From Bacillus sp. V5-8f (GTDB lineage: Bacteria; Bacillota; Bacilli; Bacillales; DSM-1321), in contig NZ_PGUW01000004.1 of the NCBI RefSeq assembly GCF_002863565.1, positions 62,001 to 126,000 on the forward strand: DNA of 64,000 bases, in the 5' to 3' direction. The position numbers and the translations under genes are program-made. Below, one piece after another: positions 1-7,510 of this stretch. Numbering within the stretch: the stretch's first letter is position 1; each line of letters starts with the position of its first letter. The notes beneath the pieces were generated by a model. That model was not told the origin of the DNA, did not search any database, and worked only from the letters and a program-made list of their open reading frames with translations.

Positions 1-136
1 TTGAACACGCTAGTTAAATGTAAACCCGCCTGTAAGAGTGACACAACATTATATCCTTTTCAACACAAATTCGACCTGAACGGTGCAGATTTCATTTGAT
101 TGTTTTTTTATTTTAAATGATTATGCAAACCATACT

Positions 137-170
137 GGCCGCAGGAAGAAATGTGTTCCTGCGGCCTTTT
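137..170 (+). terminator. Intrinsic terminator, first of a tandem pair
   Basis: An 11-bp perfect stem (GGCCGCAGGAA with TTCCTGCGGCC) around an 8-nt loop, followed by TTTT. It ends a transcript entering from the left of the window. No coding sequence could be recognised in bases 1-136. Confidence 0.8.
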
Positions 171-178
171 GTGCCCAT

Positions 179-215
179 AGCTGCAGGGGAGCTTTTCTCT
201 TCTGCGGCTTTTTTC
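179..215 (+). terminator. Intrinsic terminator, second of a tandem pair
   Basis: A 13-bp stem (AGCTGCAGGGGAG with CTCTTCTGCGGCT, three G-T pairs) closed by CTTTT and followed by six T. It lies only 8 bases after the first terminator, so upstream transcription should be shut off efficiently before the small genes that follow. Confidence 0.65.
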
Positions 216-265
216 TATCCATGAAATGGCTCAAGGTTTGCTTCATTTATTAGGAGGTGAGAAAA

Positions 266-403
266 ATGACTCTAAACTTGCTTTTTTTTACGATTACGTT
301 TAAAAAATTGAAAATGACAGCCGAAGAGTGCATCCATCAGGAGACAATCCAAAAGCTACATGACGAGTATATTGACCGACGACTAGAGCACCGCAATTTC
401 TAA
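266..403 (+). CDS. YrzI-family small protein, copy 1
   Basis: A 45-residue protein preceded by a strong Shine-Dalgarno (AGGAGGTGA, 5 bases from the ATG). It begins with hydrophobic MTLNLLFFTITFKK and continues with a charged helix containing TAEE and HDEYIDRR. The size and the pattern 'hydrophobic N-terminus, T/SAEE, basic-acidic helix' fit the Bacillus YrzI family of probable sporulation proteins, whose function is unknown. A paralogue follows 19 bases downstream. The family assignment is from memory; the coding call is well supported by the second copy. Confidence 0.75.
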   Translation: MTLNLLFFTITFKKLKMTAEECIHQETIQKLHDEYIDRRLEHRNF

Positions 404-422
404 ATCGGAATGGGGTGATAAA

Positions 423-560
423 ATGACTTTTAATATGCTATTTTTCACAATCACAATCAAAAAAAGAACCGTGACTGCCGAGGAATATCTGCATCAGGAA
501 AGAATGGAAAAGATTCGTGACGAATATATCGACAAAAGCATGATGTACCGAAATTTCTAA
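423..560 (+). CDS. YrzI-family small protein, copy 2
   Basis: A 45-residue paralogue of the preceding gene. It shares the FFTIT N-terminus, TAEE, LHQE, DEYID and the C-terminal RNF, with many substitutions between. The Shine-Dalgarno is GGGGTGA. Conservation of protein sequence and length despite nucleotide divergence indicates that both copies are translated and selected. Function is unknown; the family is linked to sporulation in Bacillus, and sigK lies downstream. The two genes probably share one transcript. Confidence 0.75.
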   Translation: MTFNMLFFTITIKKRTVTAEEYLHQERMEKIRDEYIDKSMMYRNF

Positions 561-826
561 TTTATTAGAATGGGGAAAATAACCGAAAGGATGGAGATGT
601 ATATGTTAATTTTAATAAAAGGATCAAAGGGCTGCTTATGGGACCAAAAGGATACCGGCTAACTATAGGGTTCTATTGTCAAGCCAGGCTGTGTGAAGTA
701 GCTAATATCCAATGAAAAGTTCACATGTTTGTCAGAGTTTATTAAAGGAATGTTCAAATACTATTCTGATTGAATCACCGAAAACATGATAGATTTAAGC
801 TATAGAAGCGAAAAGGAGTGTTTTCG

Positions 827-910
827 ATGTTTTCGATCGTTATGGTGCTCATTGTCACTACTGTTATCGGTGTTGTTATTGCTACAGAGGTAACAGTTGA
901 AGCGGAATAA
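827..910 (+). CDS. Putative 27-residue single-span membrane peptide
   Basis: A short frame with a good Shine-Dalgarno (AAAAGGAGTG, 6 bases upstream). It encodes a strongly hydrophobic stretch (about residues 3-20, VMVLIVTTVIGVVIATEV) ending in acidic VEAE. A well-formed terminator follows at 941. The ribosome site and terminator support a real transcription unit. I recognise no family, and homologues would be needed to be sure it is translated. Confidence 0.45.
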   Translation: MFSIVMVLIVTTVIGVVIATEVTVEAE

Positions 911-940
911 CTTGAGTATAAATTAGCATGAACCAAACAT

Positions 941-974
941 AGCTTATGCCTGTAAAAAGGTATAGGCTTTTTTC
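941..974 (+). terminator. Intrinsic terminator after the 27-residue frame
   Basis: A 10-bp stem (AGCTTATGCC with GGTATAGGCT, including G-T pairs), an 8-base A-rich loop and a run of six T. It separates the small genes from sigK. Confidence 0.75.
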
Positions 975-1067
975 TTACTATTTCCTTATAGTACAGACAC
1001 AGACATGCCCACGTCCGCATAGGTTGTAAATAGGCAAACGTTCAGAGAAAATAGCGGAGGTGGAGTC

Positions 1068-1781
1068 ATGCCGGACTTATTGACAGCGATCGGATATTTG
1101 GCAAAGGAGTTCTACCTATTAGTATCGTTCGTAAAGAATAATGCGTTTCCCCAACCATTGTCCGCAAAAGAAGAACGGAAATACTTACAGCTCATGGCCC
1201 AGGGGGATAGCGATGCAAGGAATATGCTGATCGAGCATAACCTGAGGCTGGTCGCCCATATTGTTAAAAAATTCGAAAATACTGGAGAAGACACGGAAGA
1301 TTTAATATCAATCGGGACGATCGGTTTGATTAAGGCGATCGAAAGCTACTCCGAAGGAAAGGGAACAAAATTGGCCACATACGCAGCACGCTGTATCGAG
1401 AATGAAATTCTCATGCATCTCCGCGCTACCAAAAAAACAAAAAAAGATGTTTCCCTCCATGATCCGATCGGACAGGATAAGGAAGGAAATGAAATCTCTT
1501 TGATCGATGTGCTTAAATCTGAATCGGAGGACGTTGTTGATACCATTCAATTAAACATGGAAATTGAAAAAGTTAAGGAATTTATCGATATCCTTGATGA
1601 AAGGGAAAAGGAAGTAATTATTGGGCGGTTCGGCCTTGATTTAAAAAAGGAAAAAACACAACGTGAGATTGCGAAGCAGCTTGGAATTTCGCGGAGCTAT
1701 GTATCAAGAATTGAAAAGCGGGCCCTGATGAAGATGTTCCATGAATTCTACCGCGCTGAAAAAGAAAAAAGAAGAGGATAA
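1068..1781 (+). CDS. sigK: RNA polymerase sporulation sigma factor SigK (pro-sigma-K)
   Basis: Sigma factor of the late mother cell; it directs coat and spore-maturation genes. The 237-residue protein has a hydrophobic N-terminal pro-sequence (about residues 1-20) ending LLVS before [10 protein letters not shown], the point where B. subtilis pro-sigma-K is cut by SpoIVFB. Region 2 follows ([32 protein letters not shown]), then region 4 with the helix-turn-helix ([20 protein letters not shown]). The Shine-Dalgarno is CGGAGGTGGAG. The gene is continuous, whereas B. subtilis sigK is split by the skin element, so no skin excision is needed here. SigE and SigK control is expected from the family; I found no convincing promoter. 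Confidence 0.96.
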   Translation: MPDLLTAIGYLAKEFYLLVSFVKNNAFPQPLSAKEERKYLQLMAQGDSDARNMLIEHNLRLVAHIVKKFENTGEDTEDLISIGTIGLIKAIESYSEGKGTKLATYAARCIENEILMHLRATKKTKKDVSLHDPIGQDKEGNEISLIDVLKSESEDVVDTIQLNMEIEKVKEFIDILDEREKEVIIGRFGLDLKKEKTQREIAKQLGISRSYVSRIEKRALMKMFHEFYRAEKEKRRG

Positions 1782-1791
1782 TCGTCAAGCA

Positions 1792-1824
1792 GCAGCTTTC
1801 TATCTAAGGAAGGCTGTTTTTTTT
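1792..1824 (+). terminator. sigK terminator
   Basis: Stem CAGCTTTCT with GGAAGGCTG (9 pairs, two G-T), a short loop, then eight T, just after the sigK stop codon. Confidence 0.75.
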
Positions 1825-1888
1825 AGGGTAAATAGAATTATAATGATAAAGGGATTATAATGAACCTATTTAACAGGAAAGATCCTAA

Positions 1889-1932
1889 AACAGTTTACTA
1901 AATTCAGTACATAGCTTGAACAGTTTACTAAA
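1889..1932. repeat. Two direct repeats with a 30-bp period
   Basis: AACAGTTTACTAAA occurs at 1889 and again at 1919, exactly 30 bases apart (about three helical turns, same DNA face). They lie in the roughly 330-base gap between sigK and pssA, which otherwise holds only the two terminators. Paired operator half-sites are possible; no regulator is recognised. Confidence 0.4.
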
Positions 1933-2058
1933 AAAGGCTTTTTCCTAAGGACAAAAATCCAGCGCCTATCACTATATTGCTAAATATATATGTGCGTGGT
2001 AAAGGATATAGAGGAGTTATTTACATACTGATTTATTAATACAGTCTGCCTAAATATA

Positions 2059-2090
2059 GAAATGCCCTCTGCAAAAGAAGAGGGCATTTC
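2059..2090 (-). terminator. Terminator downstream of pssA
   Basis: Perfect 12-bp stem GAAATGCCCTCT with AGAGGGCATTTC and an 8-base loop, 26 bases past the pssA stop. On the minus strand it is followed by a moderately T-rich tract (TATATTT), so it may work in both directions. Confidence 0.6.
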
Positions 2091-2115
2091 AGGTGATAAA
2101 AGACTAGATTAAAAA

Positions 2116-2655
2116 TTAAACTTTTTTTAGTTTAAATGGACTCACCATTAGGAATGATAATATAATCATGAATGATAAGAAAAAGACTGGGTGCCAATAT
2201 TCAATTGCCAAAAAGCTTAATGTTGCAAGGCAGCCGGCTACAGTTATTGGCAATCCGGTAAAGTATCCATTATTCTCTGAAATATTGAATTTCGCCAAGC
2301 GGAAAGCGCCGCATCCAATATAGAATACAGTGAAGAAGGTTCCTGGTGCTCCGAATTCGTGAAGTATTCCCTGGTAGATTAATAGAGCTGGAGCTACGCC
2401 AAATGAAATAATATCACACATGGAATCGAGCTGTTTCCCAAGTTCAGATTCACAGTTAAACTTGCGGGCAACCATGCCGTCAAAACGGTCGGCAAGGGCA
2501 GCCAAAAAAATAAGTAATAAGCTCAAATTTAATTCGCTGTTAATGCCGGCGATTATCGCAAATCCCCCAAGGGATAGATTCGAAAGCGTTATAATATTGG
2601 CTGTTTGGGATTTCAGCTTTTTTATGGTATGATCCAGCACGTCTAAAAACATCAT
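2116..2655 (-). CDS. pssA: CDP-diacylglycerol--serine O-phosphatidyltransferase
   Basis: Makes phosphatidylserine from CDP-diacylglycerol and serine at the membrane, feeding phosphatidylethanolamine synthesis. The 179-residue protein carries the full CDP-alcohol phosphotransferase signature DG-x2-AR-x8-G-x3-D-x3-D (about residues 59-81) and several membrane segments. Shine-Dalgarno AGGAGGGT precedes two consecutive ATG codons. It is divergent from psd, which converts its product to phosphatidylethanolamine. In B. subtilis pssA and psd are co-transcribed elsewhere, so the divergent layout next to sigK is a lineage difference. Confidence 0.93.
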   Translation of the reverse strand: MMFLDVLDHTIKKLKSQTANIITLSNLSLGGFAIIAGINSELNLSLLLIFLAALADRFDGMVARKFNCESELGKQLDSMCDIISFGVAPALLIYQGILHEFGAPGTFFTVFYIGCGAFRLAKFNISENNGYFTGLPITVAGCLATLSFLAIEYWHPVFFLSFMIILSFLMVSPFKLKKV

Positions 2656-2780
2656 ACTATTTTACCCTCCTCTCGCAGGCTGGATAGCACTGACGGAAGT
2701 ATTGCTTTATTATATAATAATATTTTATTCGATACATCATATGCAAGGGCTTTAGGAATTATTTTATTTATGGTGGTGAA

Positions 2781-3572
2781 ATGTGTTTGCTTCAGACTTT
2801 TTATCGACTCCTTATTGAATTAACGAATGGGCGGATTTCGTCGGCTGCCTTGAAGAAGCTTACCCGCTCTAAGTGGAGCAGGCGTTTAATATCAGGTTAT
2901 GCAAAAGTGTATAAAATTGATAAAGAAGAAATGGCGGATGACATTCAAAGCTTTAAAACACTCCATGATTTATTTACGCGCAGGCTTAAATCTGGTGCCA
3001 GGATGATACATGATGATGAATCAGCGGTTGTAAGCCCGGTAGATGGAGTCCTTGAGGATTATGGTGATATTACTGCTGAAAAAAATATTATTGTAAAAGG
3101 GAAGGAATACTCCATTGCAGAAATGTTGGGTGGGGACCATTGTGTAGAGAGGTATACCCTAGGAAAATACTTGGTCTTGTATCTAAGCCCGAGCCATTAT
3201 CATCGCATCCATGCCCCAGTTACAGGGAAAGTCATCTCCCGCCGGGTGTTGGGGAACAAGTCTTATCCTGTTAATAGGTTGGGCATGAAATATGGCCGCT
3301 CCACGCTGTCTAAAAATTACCGGAATATCACGGAGGTCGAGCATGGAGGCATTCATTTGGCGATTGTAAAAGTAGGTGCAATGTTTGTAAATTCCATTAT
3401 TATTACGGACGAATCGGATGTTCTTTCAAAGGGCCAAGAATTTGCGTACTTCAGTTTTGGTTCCACCGTTGTCCTTTTATTCGAAAAGAGTTCTTTCCAA
3501 CTTGCCGAGAACAAGCCGATCCCTCATGAGGTGCGTGTCGGTGAAAAAATTGGATATGTAAGAAAAAAATAA
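2781..3572 (+). CDS. psd: Phosphatidylserine decarboxylase proenzyme
   Basis: Converts phosphatidylserine to phosphatidylethanolamine. The 263-residue proenzyme shows SPVDG (catalytic Asp), SHYHRIHAP (catalytic His) and a C-terminal FGST in which Ser228 would become the pyruvoyl group after self-cleavage into beta and alpha chains. The ATG follows GGTGGTG. It diverges from pssA across about 125 AT-rich bases that must hold both promoters. A palindromic terminator lies just after its stop. Confidence 0.94.
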   Translation: MCLLQTFYRLLIELTNGRISSAALKKLTRSKWSRRLISGYAKVYKIDKEEMADDIQSFKTLHDLFTRRLKSGARMIHDDESAVVSPVDGVLEDYGDITAEKNIIVKGKEYSIAEMLGGDHCVERYTLGKYLVLYLSPSHYHRIHAPVTGKVISRRVLGNKSYPVNRLGMKYGRSTLSKNYRNITEVEHGGIHLAIVKVGAMFVNSIIITDESDVLSKGQEFAYFSFGSTVVLLFEKSSFQLAENKPIPHEVRVGEKIGYVRKK

Positions 3573-3581
3573 AGAAAAGGA

Positions 3582-3599
3582 GGCTGGCATATGCCAGCC
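3582..3599. terminator. Bidirectional terminator between psd and sda
   Basis: Uninterrupted palindrome GGCTGGCATATGCCAGCC between convergent psd and sda. On the minus strand it is followed by TCCTTTTCTTTATTTTTTT, giving the better T tract for sda transcripts. Confidence 0.65.
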
Positions 3600-3612
3600 C
3601 CACATATAAGCA

Positions 3613-3753
3613 CTAAACGAAGACTTTGATTTTATGAGTCAGGGAACGACGGTGTATTTCAGTCTCTATGAGGCGAATAAAATCGCTGCTTAAATTTAAT
3701 TTGCATGCTTTAAAATATGACTCAATTAATAGATCATCAGATAATTTATTCAA
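3613..3753 (-). CDS. sda: Sporulation checkpoint inhibitor Sda
   Basis: Sda binds the sporulation kinase KinA and blocks its autophosphorylation when replication is perturbed. The 46-residue product, read from TTG, contains [12 protein letters not shown] and a second helix [14 protein letters not shown], the antiparallel helical hairpin of B. subtilis Sda (recalled). The Shine-Dalgarno GGAGGTGG lies 9 bases upstream; an in-frame ATG 18 bases further up overlaps that site and is less likely. The gene lies immediately before yqeG as in B. subtilis. A DnaA-box cluster and a LexA-like box upstream fit the known DnaA- and damage-dependent induction. Confidence 0.93.
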   Translation of the reverse strand: MNKLSDDLLIESYFKACKLNLSSDFIRLIETEIHRRSLTHKIKVFV

Positions 3754-3864
3754 AACCGCCTCCACCTCCATTTTTTTTACAAAGGGAATACTTGCAAAAC
3801 TCCGGCATATTTTATGTAAGTTACCTATGATGTAGTACCCTTACTTTACCAAATAAAAACACCT

Positions 3865-3878
3865 AGAACAATCGTTCT
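3865..3878. promoter_or_regulatory. LexA-like (SOS) box upstream of sda
   Basis: AGAACAATCGTTCT contains both core half-sites of the Bacillus SOS box (GAAC-N4-GTTC); the outer bases are A and T rather than C and G. It abuts the DnaA-box cluster on the sda side. In B. subtilis sda is reported to rise after DNA damage in a RecA-dependent way, so a LexA site is plausible; binding is inferred. Confidence 0.45.
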
Positions 3879-3879
3879 G

Positions 3880-3978
3880 ATATCCACAAGGATTGGTGGA
3901 TAACTTGTGGTTAACCTGTTTATAACAGGTAGGTATATATATAAATCAGCCTGCATATTGTGCATAAACTTATCCACA
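3880..3978. promoter_or_regulatory. DnaA-box cluster in the sda-yqeG intergenic region
   Basis: Five sites match TTATNCACA within 99 bases. They are 3880-3888 (one mismatch), 3895-3903 and 3906-3914 (reverse, one mismatch each), 3959-3967 (reverse, matches the degenerate consensus) and 3970-3978 (perfect TTATCCACA). B. subtilis has a known DnaA-box cluster at the same locus that controls sda. The roughly 400-base gap also holds AT-rich DNA and no supported gene. Confidence 0.85.
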
Positions 3979-4157
3979 AAAAGAAATGTAACTGAATTTG
4001 TCGAAAAATTTATTTTTTCTGCCACGCCGGTTTGTACGGTAATATATACAAATAATCTTGTAATTGATATACTTTTTATCTTCCTTTCTTTGAAACAAGA
4101 CCAAAAGTTCGGTATGATGTAAACGGAATAATGTATGGAAAATATTGAGGTGTAGAC

Positions 4158-4682
4158 ATGCTTAAAAAATTCTTGCCGAGCGAACATGTAAAAAGCATTT
4201 TTGACATAACGCCGGAGAACCTGAAGAAAAAAGGAATCAAGGGTATTATAACCGATCTTGATAATACACTAGTCGAGTGGGACCGCCCAAATGCAACGCC
4301 CCAGCTGATCAAGTGGTTTGATAATATGCGTGATCATGGGATTTTAGTGACGATCGTGTCCAATAATAATGAACAAAGGGTTACAATCTTTTCCGATCCA
4401 TTGAAAATTCCTTTTATATTCCAGGCGCGTAAGCCTATGGGGAAAGCTTTTAGAAAAGCTATAAGAAACATGGGATTAAAAAGGGAAGAAACTGTCGTCA
4501 TTGGGGACCAGCTTCTGACTGATGTATTTGGAGGGAACCGAAACGGTTTTCATACCATTTTAGTTGTACCGGTAGCCCGTACAGATGGCTTCATAACCAA
4601 GTTCAACAGAATGGTTGAAAGAAGGATTTTAACTTTTTTTAAACAAAAAGGGATGCTTGAATGGGAGGACCCGAATAAATGA
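4158..4682 (+). CDS. yqeG: YqeG family HAD-type phosphatase
   Basis: HAD-superfamily phosphatase of 174 residues, close to family length. Motif I is TDLDNTLVEW (two catalytic Asp, about residue 35), motif II VSNNNE, the motif III Lys lies in ARKPMGKA, and motif IV is VIGDQLLTDVFGGN. The physiological substrate is unknown; archaeal and plastid relatives act on phosphatidylglycerophosphate, but that is not shown for this protein. It starts the long operon running to yqeM and overlaps yqeH by ATGA. Confidence 0.9.
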   Translation: MLKKFLPSEHVKSIFDITPENLKKKGIKGIITDLDNTLVEWDRPNATPQLIKWFDNMRDHGILVTIVSNNNEQRVTIFSDPLKIPFIFQARKPMGKAFRKAIRNMGLKREETVVIGDQLLTDVFGGNRNGFHTILVVPVARTDGFITKFNRMVERRILTFFKQKGMLEWEDPNK

Positions 4683-5785
4683 GCAGTGAAGAAATCGTAT
4701 GTGTCGGTTGCGGTGTAAAGGTGCAAACGGAAAATCCCGCCCAATTAGGTTATGCGCCTCCATCAGCGATTGAAAAGGATAGCATCATTTGCCAGCGCTG
4801 TTTTAAATTAAAGCATTATAATGAAGTGCAGGATGTATCGCTGACAGATGATGACTTTTTGAAGATATTAAATGAAGTAGGCCAGACCGATTCCCTTATT
4901 GTAAAGATCGTCGATATCTTTGATTTTAATGGGAGTTGGCTTCCGGGTCTTCACCGGTTTGTAGGCAACAATGACGTACTTCTAATTGGCAATAAGGCTG
5001 ATCTGTTACCGAAATCCGTGAAACACCATAAAGTAATTAATTGGATGAAAGAAGCTTCGAGAGAATTAGGGCTCAACCCGATTGACGTTCATTTGGTCAG
5101 TGCAGGTAAAGGATATCATGTCCGTGAAGTTGCCGAAGCAATTGATGAATACCGCCAAGGAAAGGATGTCTATGTGGTTGGTTGTACAAATGTTGGAAAA
5201 TCCACCTTTATCAATCGTCTGATCAAGGAGGTAACGGGAGAGGGAGACATTATTACCACCTCCCATTTTCCGGGAACCACTTTGGACACGATTGAAGTCC
5301 CGCTCGATGACGGAAAAGCTTTAATCGATACGCCTGGAATCATCAATCATCACCAGATGGCACACTTTGTGGATAAGCGAGATTTAAAAGTCATCACTCC
5401 TAAAAAGGAAATAAAGCCAAAAATTTACCAATTAAATGAACAGCAGACATTGTTTTTTGGTGGACTTGCCAGGTTTGACTATCTTTCAGGTGGAAGAAGA
5501 TCTTTCACTTGCTATATTTCAAATGAGTTGAATATCCATCGAACGAAGCTTGAGAATGCGGATGAACTATACCAAAACCACGTTGGTGAAATGCTGACGC
5601 CGCCGCGGATGGAGCAGCTAGATGAGTTTCCTGAACTGGTTAAACGGGAATTTACAATAAAAGAAGCGAAAACTGACATTGTCTTCTCGGGTCTTGGCTG
5701 GGTTACAGTCAATGAAGCAGGGGCTAAGATTGCAGCCCATGTTCCAAAAGGCGTAAATGTCATGATTAGAAAATCGTTAATTTAA
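4679..5785 (+). CDS. yqeH: Circularly permuted ribosome-biogenesis GTPase YqeH
   Basis: GTPase needed for 30S subunit assembly. An N-terminal zinc finger (C8-x2-C11, C38-x2-C41) precedes a permuted G domain in the order G4 (NKAD, about 105), G5 (SAGKG), G1 (GCTNVGKST, about 170), then G3 (DTPG, about 214). The C-terminal region is typical of the family. 368 residues. It overlaps yqeG by 4 bases, implying translational coupling. Confidence 0.95.
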   Translation: MSSEEIVCVGCGVKVQTENPAQLGYAPPSAIEKDSIICQRCFKLKHYNEVQDVSLTDDDFLKILNEVGQTDSLIVKIVDIFDFNGSWLPGLHRFVGNNDVLLIGNKADLLPKSVKHHKVINWMKEASRELGLNPIDVHLVSAGKGYHVREVAEAIDEYRQGKDVYVVGCTNVGKSTFINRLIKEVTGEGDIITTSHFPGTTLDTIEVPLDDGKALIDTPGIINHHQMAHFVDKRDLKVITPKKEIKPKIYQLNEQQTLFFGGLARFDYLSGGRRSFTCYISNELNIHRTKLENADELYQNHVGEMLTPPRMEQLDEFPELVKREFTIKEAKTDIVFSGLGWVTVNEAGAKIAAHVPKGVNVMIRKSLI

Positions 5786-5800
5786 TGGCAGGGTGAGGAA

Positions 5801-6643
5801 ATGAAAAAGATATACGGGGTAATGGGGGATCCAATAGAACACTCAATGTCACCTGAGATTCATAATGATGCGTTTATCAATCACAACATAAATGCTTGTT
5901 ATCACCACTTTCATGTGCGGCAAGCTGAGCTGGCTGATGCTGTCAGGGGAATGAAAGCAATCGGAGTGTCAGGTTTCAACGTCACGATCCCCCATAAAGA
6001 GGCTATCATCCCACTGCTCGATGAAGTGGATGAGCTTGCGCTAGCAATAGGGGCCGTAAATACAGTTGTGAAAAGAGATGGGAAACTGATTGGATATAAT
6101 ACCGATGGGAATGGTTTTTTACAAGCCTTGAGAGAGCAATATACAGTTTCTATGGCCGGTAAAAAAATCCTCATTGTCGGGGCGGGAGGCGCAGCTAGAG
6201 GAATTTATTTTACCCTTGTAAAAGAAGGCGCTGATTCGGTTGATATAGCGAACCGGACCCTGGAAAAAGCAGAAAAGCTGGTAGCTGAATGCCCTTATCC
6301 TACAAATTCAAGGACACTTTCCATAACAGAAGCTGAAGAAGGCCTAGGAGATTATGATGTCATCATTCAAACAACAGCGGCTGGTATGAGCCCTCATATC
6401 GACGCATCTCCGATAGAAATTACAAACATAAAAAAAGGGGCTTTTGTAAGCGACATTATTTATAACCCGCTGCAAACGAAGTTATTAAAGGAAGCGGAGC
6501 GGCACGGTGCTGGCATTCAAAACGGCCTGGGGATGTTTGCCTATCAGGCTGCACTGGCTTTTGAAATTTGGACAGGGATTTTCCCTGATACGAACAGAAT
6601 GAAAGAGATCGTGCTGAGCAAACTAGGAGGTAACACATGTTAA
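5801..6643 (+). CDS. aroE: Shikimate dehydrogenase (NADP+)
   Basis: Reduces 3-dehydroshikimate to shikimate in aromatic amino acid and chorismate synthesis. The 280-residue protein has GDPIEHSMSPEIHN (substrate binding), NVTIPHK with the catalytic Lys (about residue 69), NTDGNGF with the paired Asp, and a Rossmann GAGGAARG plus NRT for NADP. It follows yqeH by 15 bases and overlaps yqeI by 7, all within one operon. Confidence 0.95.
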   Translation: MKKIYGVMGDPIEHSMSPEIHNDAFINHNINACYHHFHVRQAELADAVRGMKAIGVSGFNVTIPHKEAIIPLLDEVDELALAIGAVNTVVKRDGKLIGYNTDGNGFLQALREQYTVSMAGKKILIVGAGGAARGIYFTLVKEGADSVDIANRTLEKAEKLVAECPYPTNSRTLSITEAEEGLGDYDVIIQTTAAGMSPHIDASPIEITNIKKGAFVSDIIYNPLQTKLLKEAERHGAGIQNGLGMFAYQAALAFEIWTGIFPDTNRMKEIVLSKLGGNTC

Positions 6644-6927
6644 CTGGAAAACAGAAAAGATTTTTACGTTCAAAAGCACACCATCTGAACCCGATCTTTC
6701 AGGTCGGCAAAGGTGGGGTCAATGACAACTTGATAAAACAGGTTAACGATGCGCTTGAGGCACGAGAATTGTTAAAGGTAAGCGTCCTGCAGAATTGTGA
6801 TGAAGACCGGGATACGGTTGCCGATTCACTTTCGAAAGGGGCCAGGGCAGAGTTGGTCCAAATTATTGGAAATACAATTGTTTTATATAAAGAGTCAAGG
6901 GAAAATAAACAAATACAGCTCCCATAA
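6637..6927 (+). CDS. yqeI: Ribosome-assembly RNA-binding protein YqeI (YhbY/CRM domain)
   Basis: A 96-residue single CRM-domain (KH-like) protein with the diagnostic loop VGKGG (about residues 23-27) and GNTIVLYKES near the C-terminus. Homologues bind rRNA and associate with pre-50S particles. The Shine-Dalgarno GGAGGT lies inside the aroE 3' end. It sits between aroE and nadD exactly as in B. subtilis. Confidence 0.93.
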   Translation: MLTGKQKRFLRSKAHHLNPIFQVGKGGVNDNLIKQVNDALEARELLKVSVLQNCDEDRDTVADSLSKGARAELVQIIGNTIVLYKESRENKQIQLP

Positions 6928-6940
6928 GGGGGAAAACACG

Positions 6941-7510
6941 ATGAAACGAATAGGGATTGTCGGAGGTACCTTTGACCCTCCTCATATTGGCCATCTAATT
7001 GTGGCCAATGAGGTGCTCGATGCCCTGGAATTAGATGAAATCAGGTTTATGCCAAACCATGTTCCTCCTCACAAGGAAAAAACACTTAATGTTACTGATG
7101 AGGATAGGGTCGCAATGCTGTCTTATGCATTAGAGGGGAACGACTTCTTTTTGATTGAAAAGATCGAGATTGAACGGCAGGGAACCTCATATACGTATGA
7201 AACGATACAGCTCCTGAGGCAAAGGGAGCCGGAAAATGATTTCCATTTTATTATTGGCGCCGATATGATCGAGTATTTGCCCAGGTGGCATAAAATAGAT
7301 GAATTAATGAAACTGGTTAAGTTTATCGGAGTGAAAAGGCCAACATATAACGAAAAAACGAATTATCCGATTATGATGGTTGATATTCCGGAGATGTTCA
7401 TATCATCGTCAGCAATCAGAGATAGAATAAAAAAGGGAAAGACGGTCAAATACCTCCTTCCTGAAAAAGTTATCCAGTATATTGAGGAGAATGATCTATA
7501 TGCGCCGTGA
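6941..7510 (+). CDS. nadD: Nicotinate-nucleotide adenylyltransferase
   Basis: Transfers AMP from ATP to nicotinate mononucleotide, a late step of NAD synthesis. The 189-residue protein starts MKRIGIVGGTFDPPHIGH, containing the nucleotidyltransferase (T/H)xGH-type motif, and carries ISSSAIRDRI for ATP phosphate binding. The ATG at 6941 follows AAGGGGGAAA; longer in-frame starts run into yqeI and are rejected. It overlaps yqeK by 11 bases. Confidence 0.95.
   Translation: MKRIGIVGGTFDPPHIGHLIVANEVLDALELDEIRFMPNHVPPHKEKTLNVTDEDRVAMLSYALEGNDFFLIEKIEIERQGTSYTYETIQLLRQREPENDFHFIIGADMIEYLPRWHKIDELMKLVKFIGVKRPTYNEKTNYPIMMVDIPEMFISSSAIRDRIKKGKTVKYLLPEKVIQYIEENDLYAP

Noticed and set aside
601..660. Short frame starting near 601 (about 20 codons, MLILIKGSKGC...)
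   Set aside because: Too short to judge, only a mediocre ribosome site and no hydrophobic or charged pattern suggesting a product.
775..1020. Minus-strand 81-codon frame opposite the small peptide gene
   Set aside because: It reads through the terminator hairpin at 941 and has no ribosome site; it is a shadow frame.
3846..4312. Overlapping reading frames on both strands upstream of yqeG (71 to 113 codons)
   Set aside because: They run over the DnaA-box cluster and AT-rich regulatory DNA, overlap one another and the yqeG start, lack ribosome sites and have no recognisable protein features.
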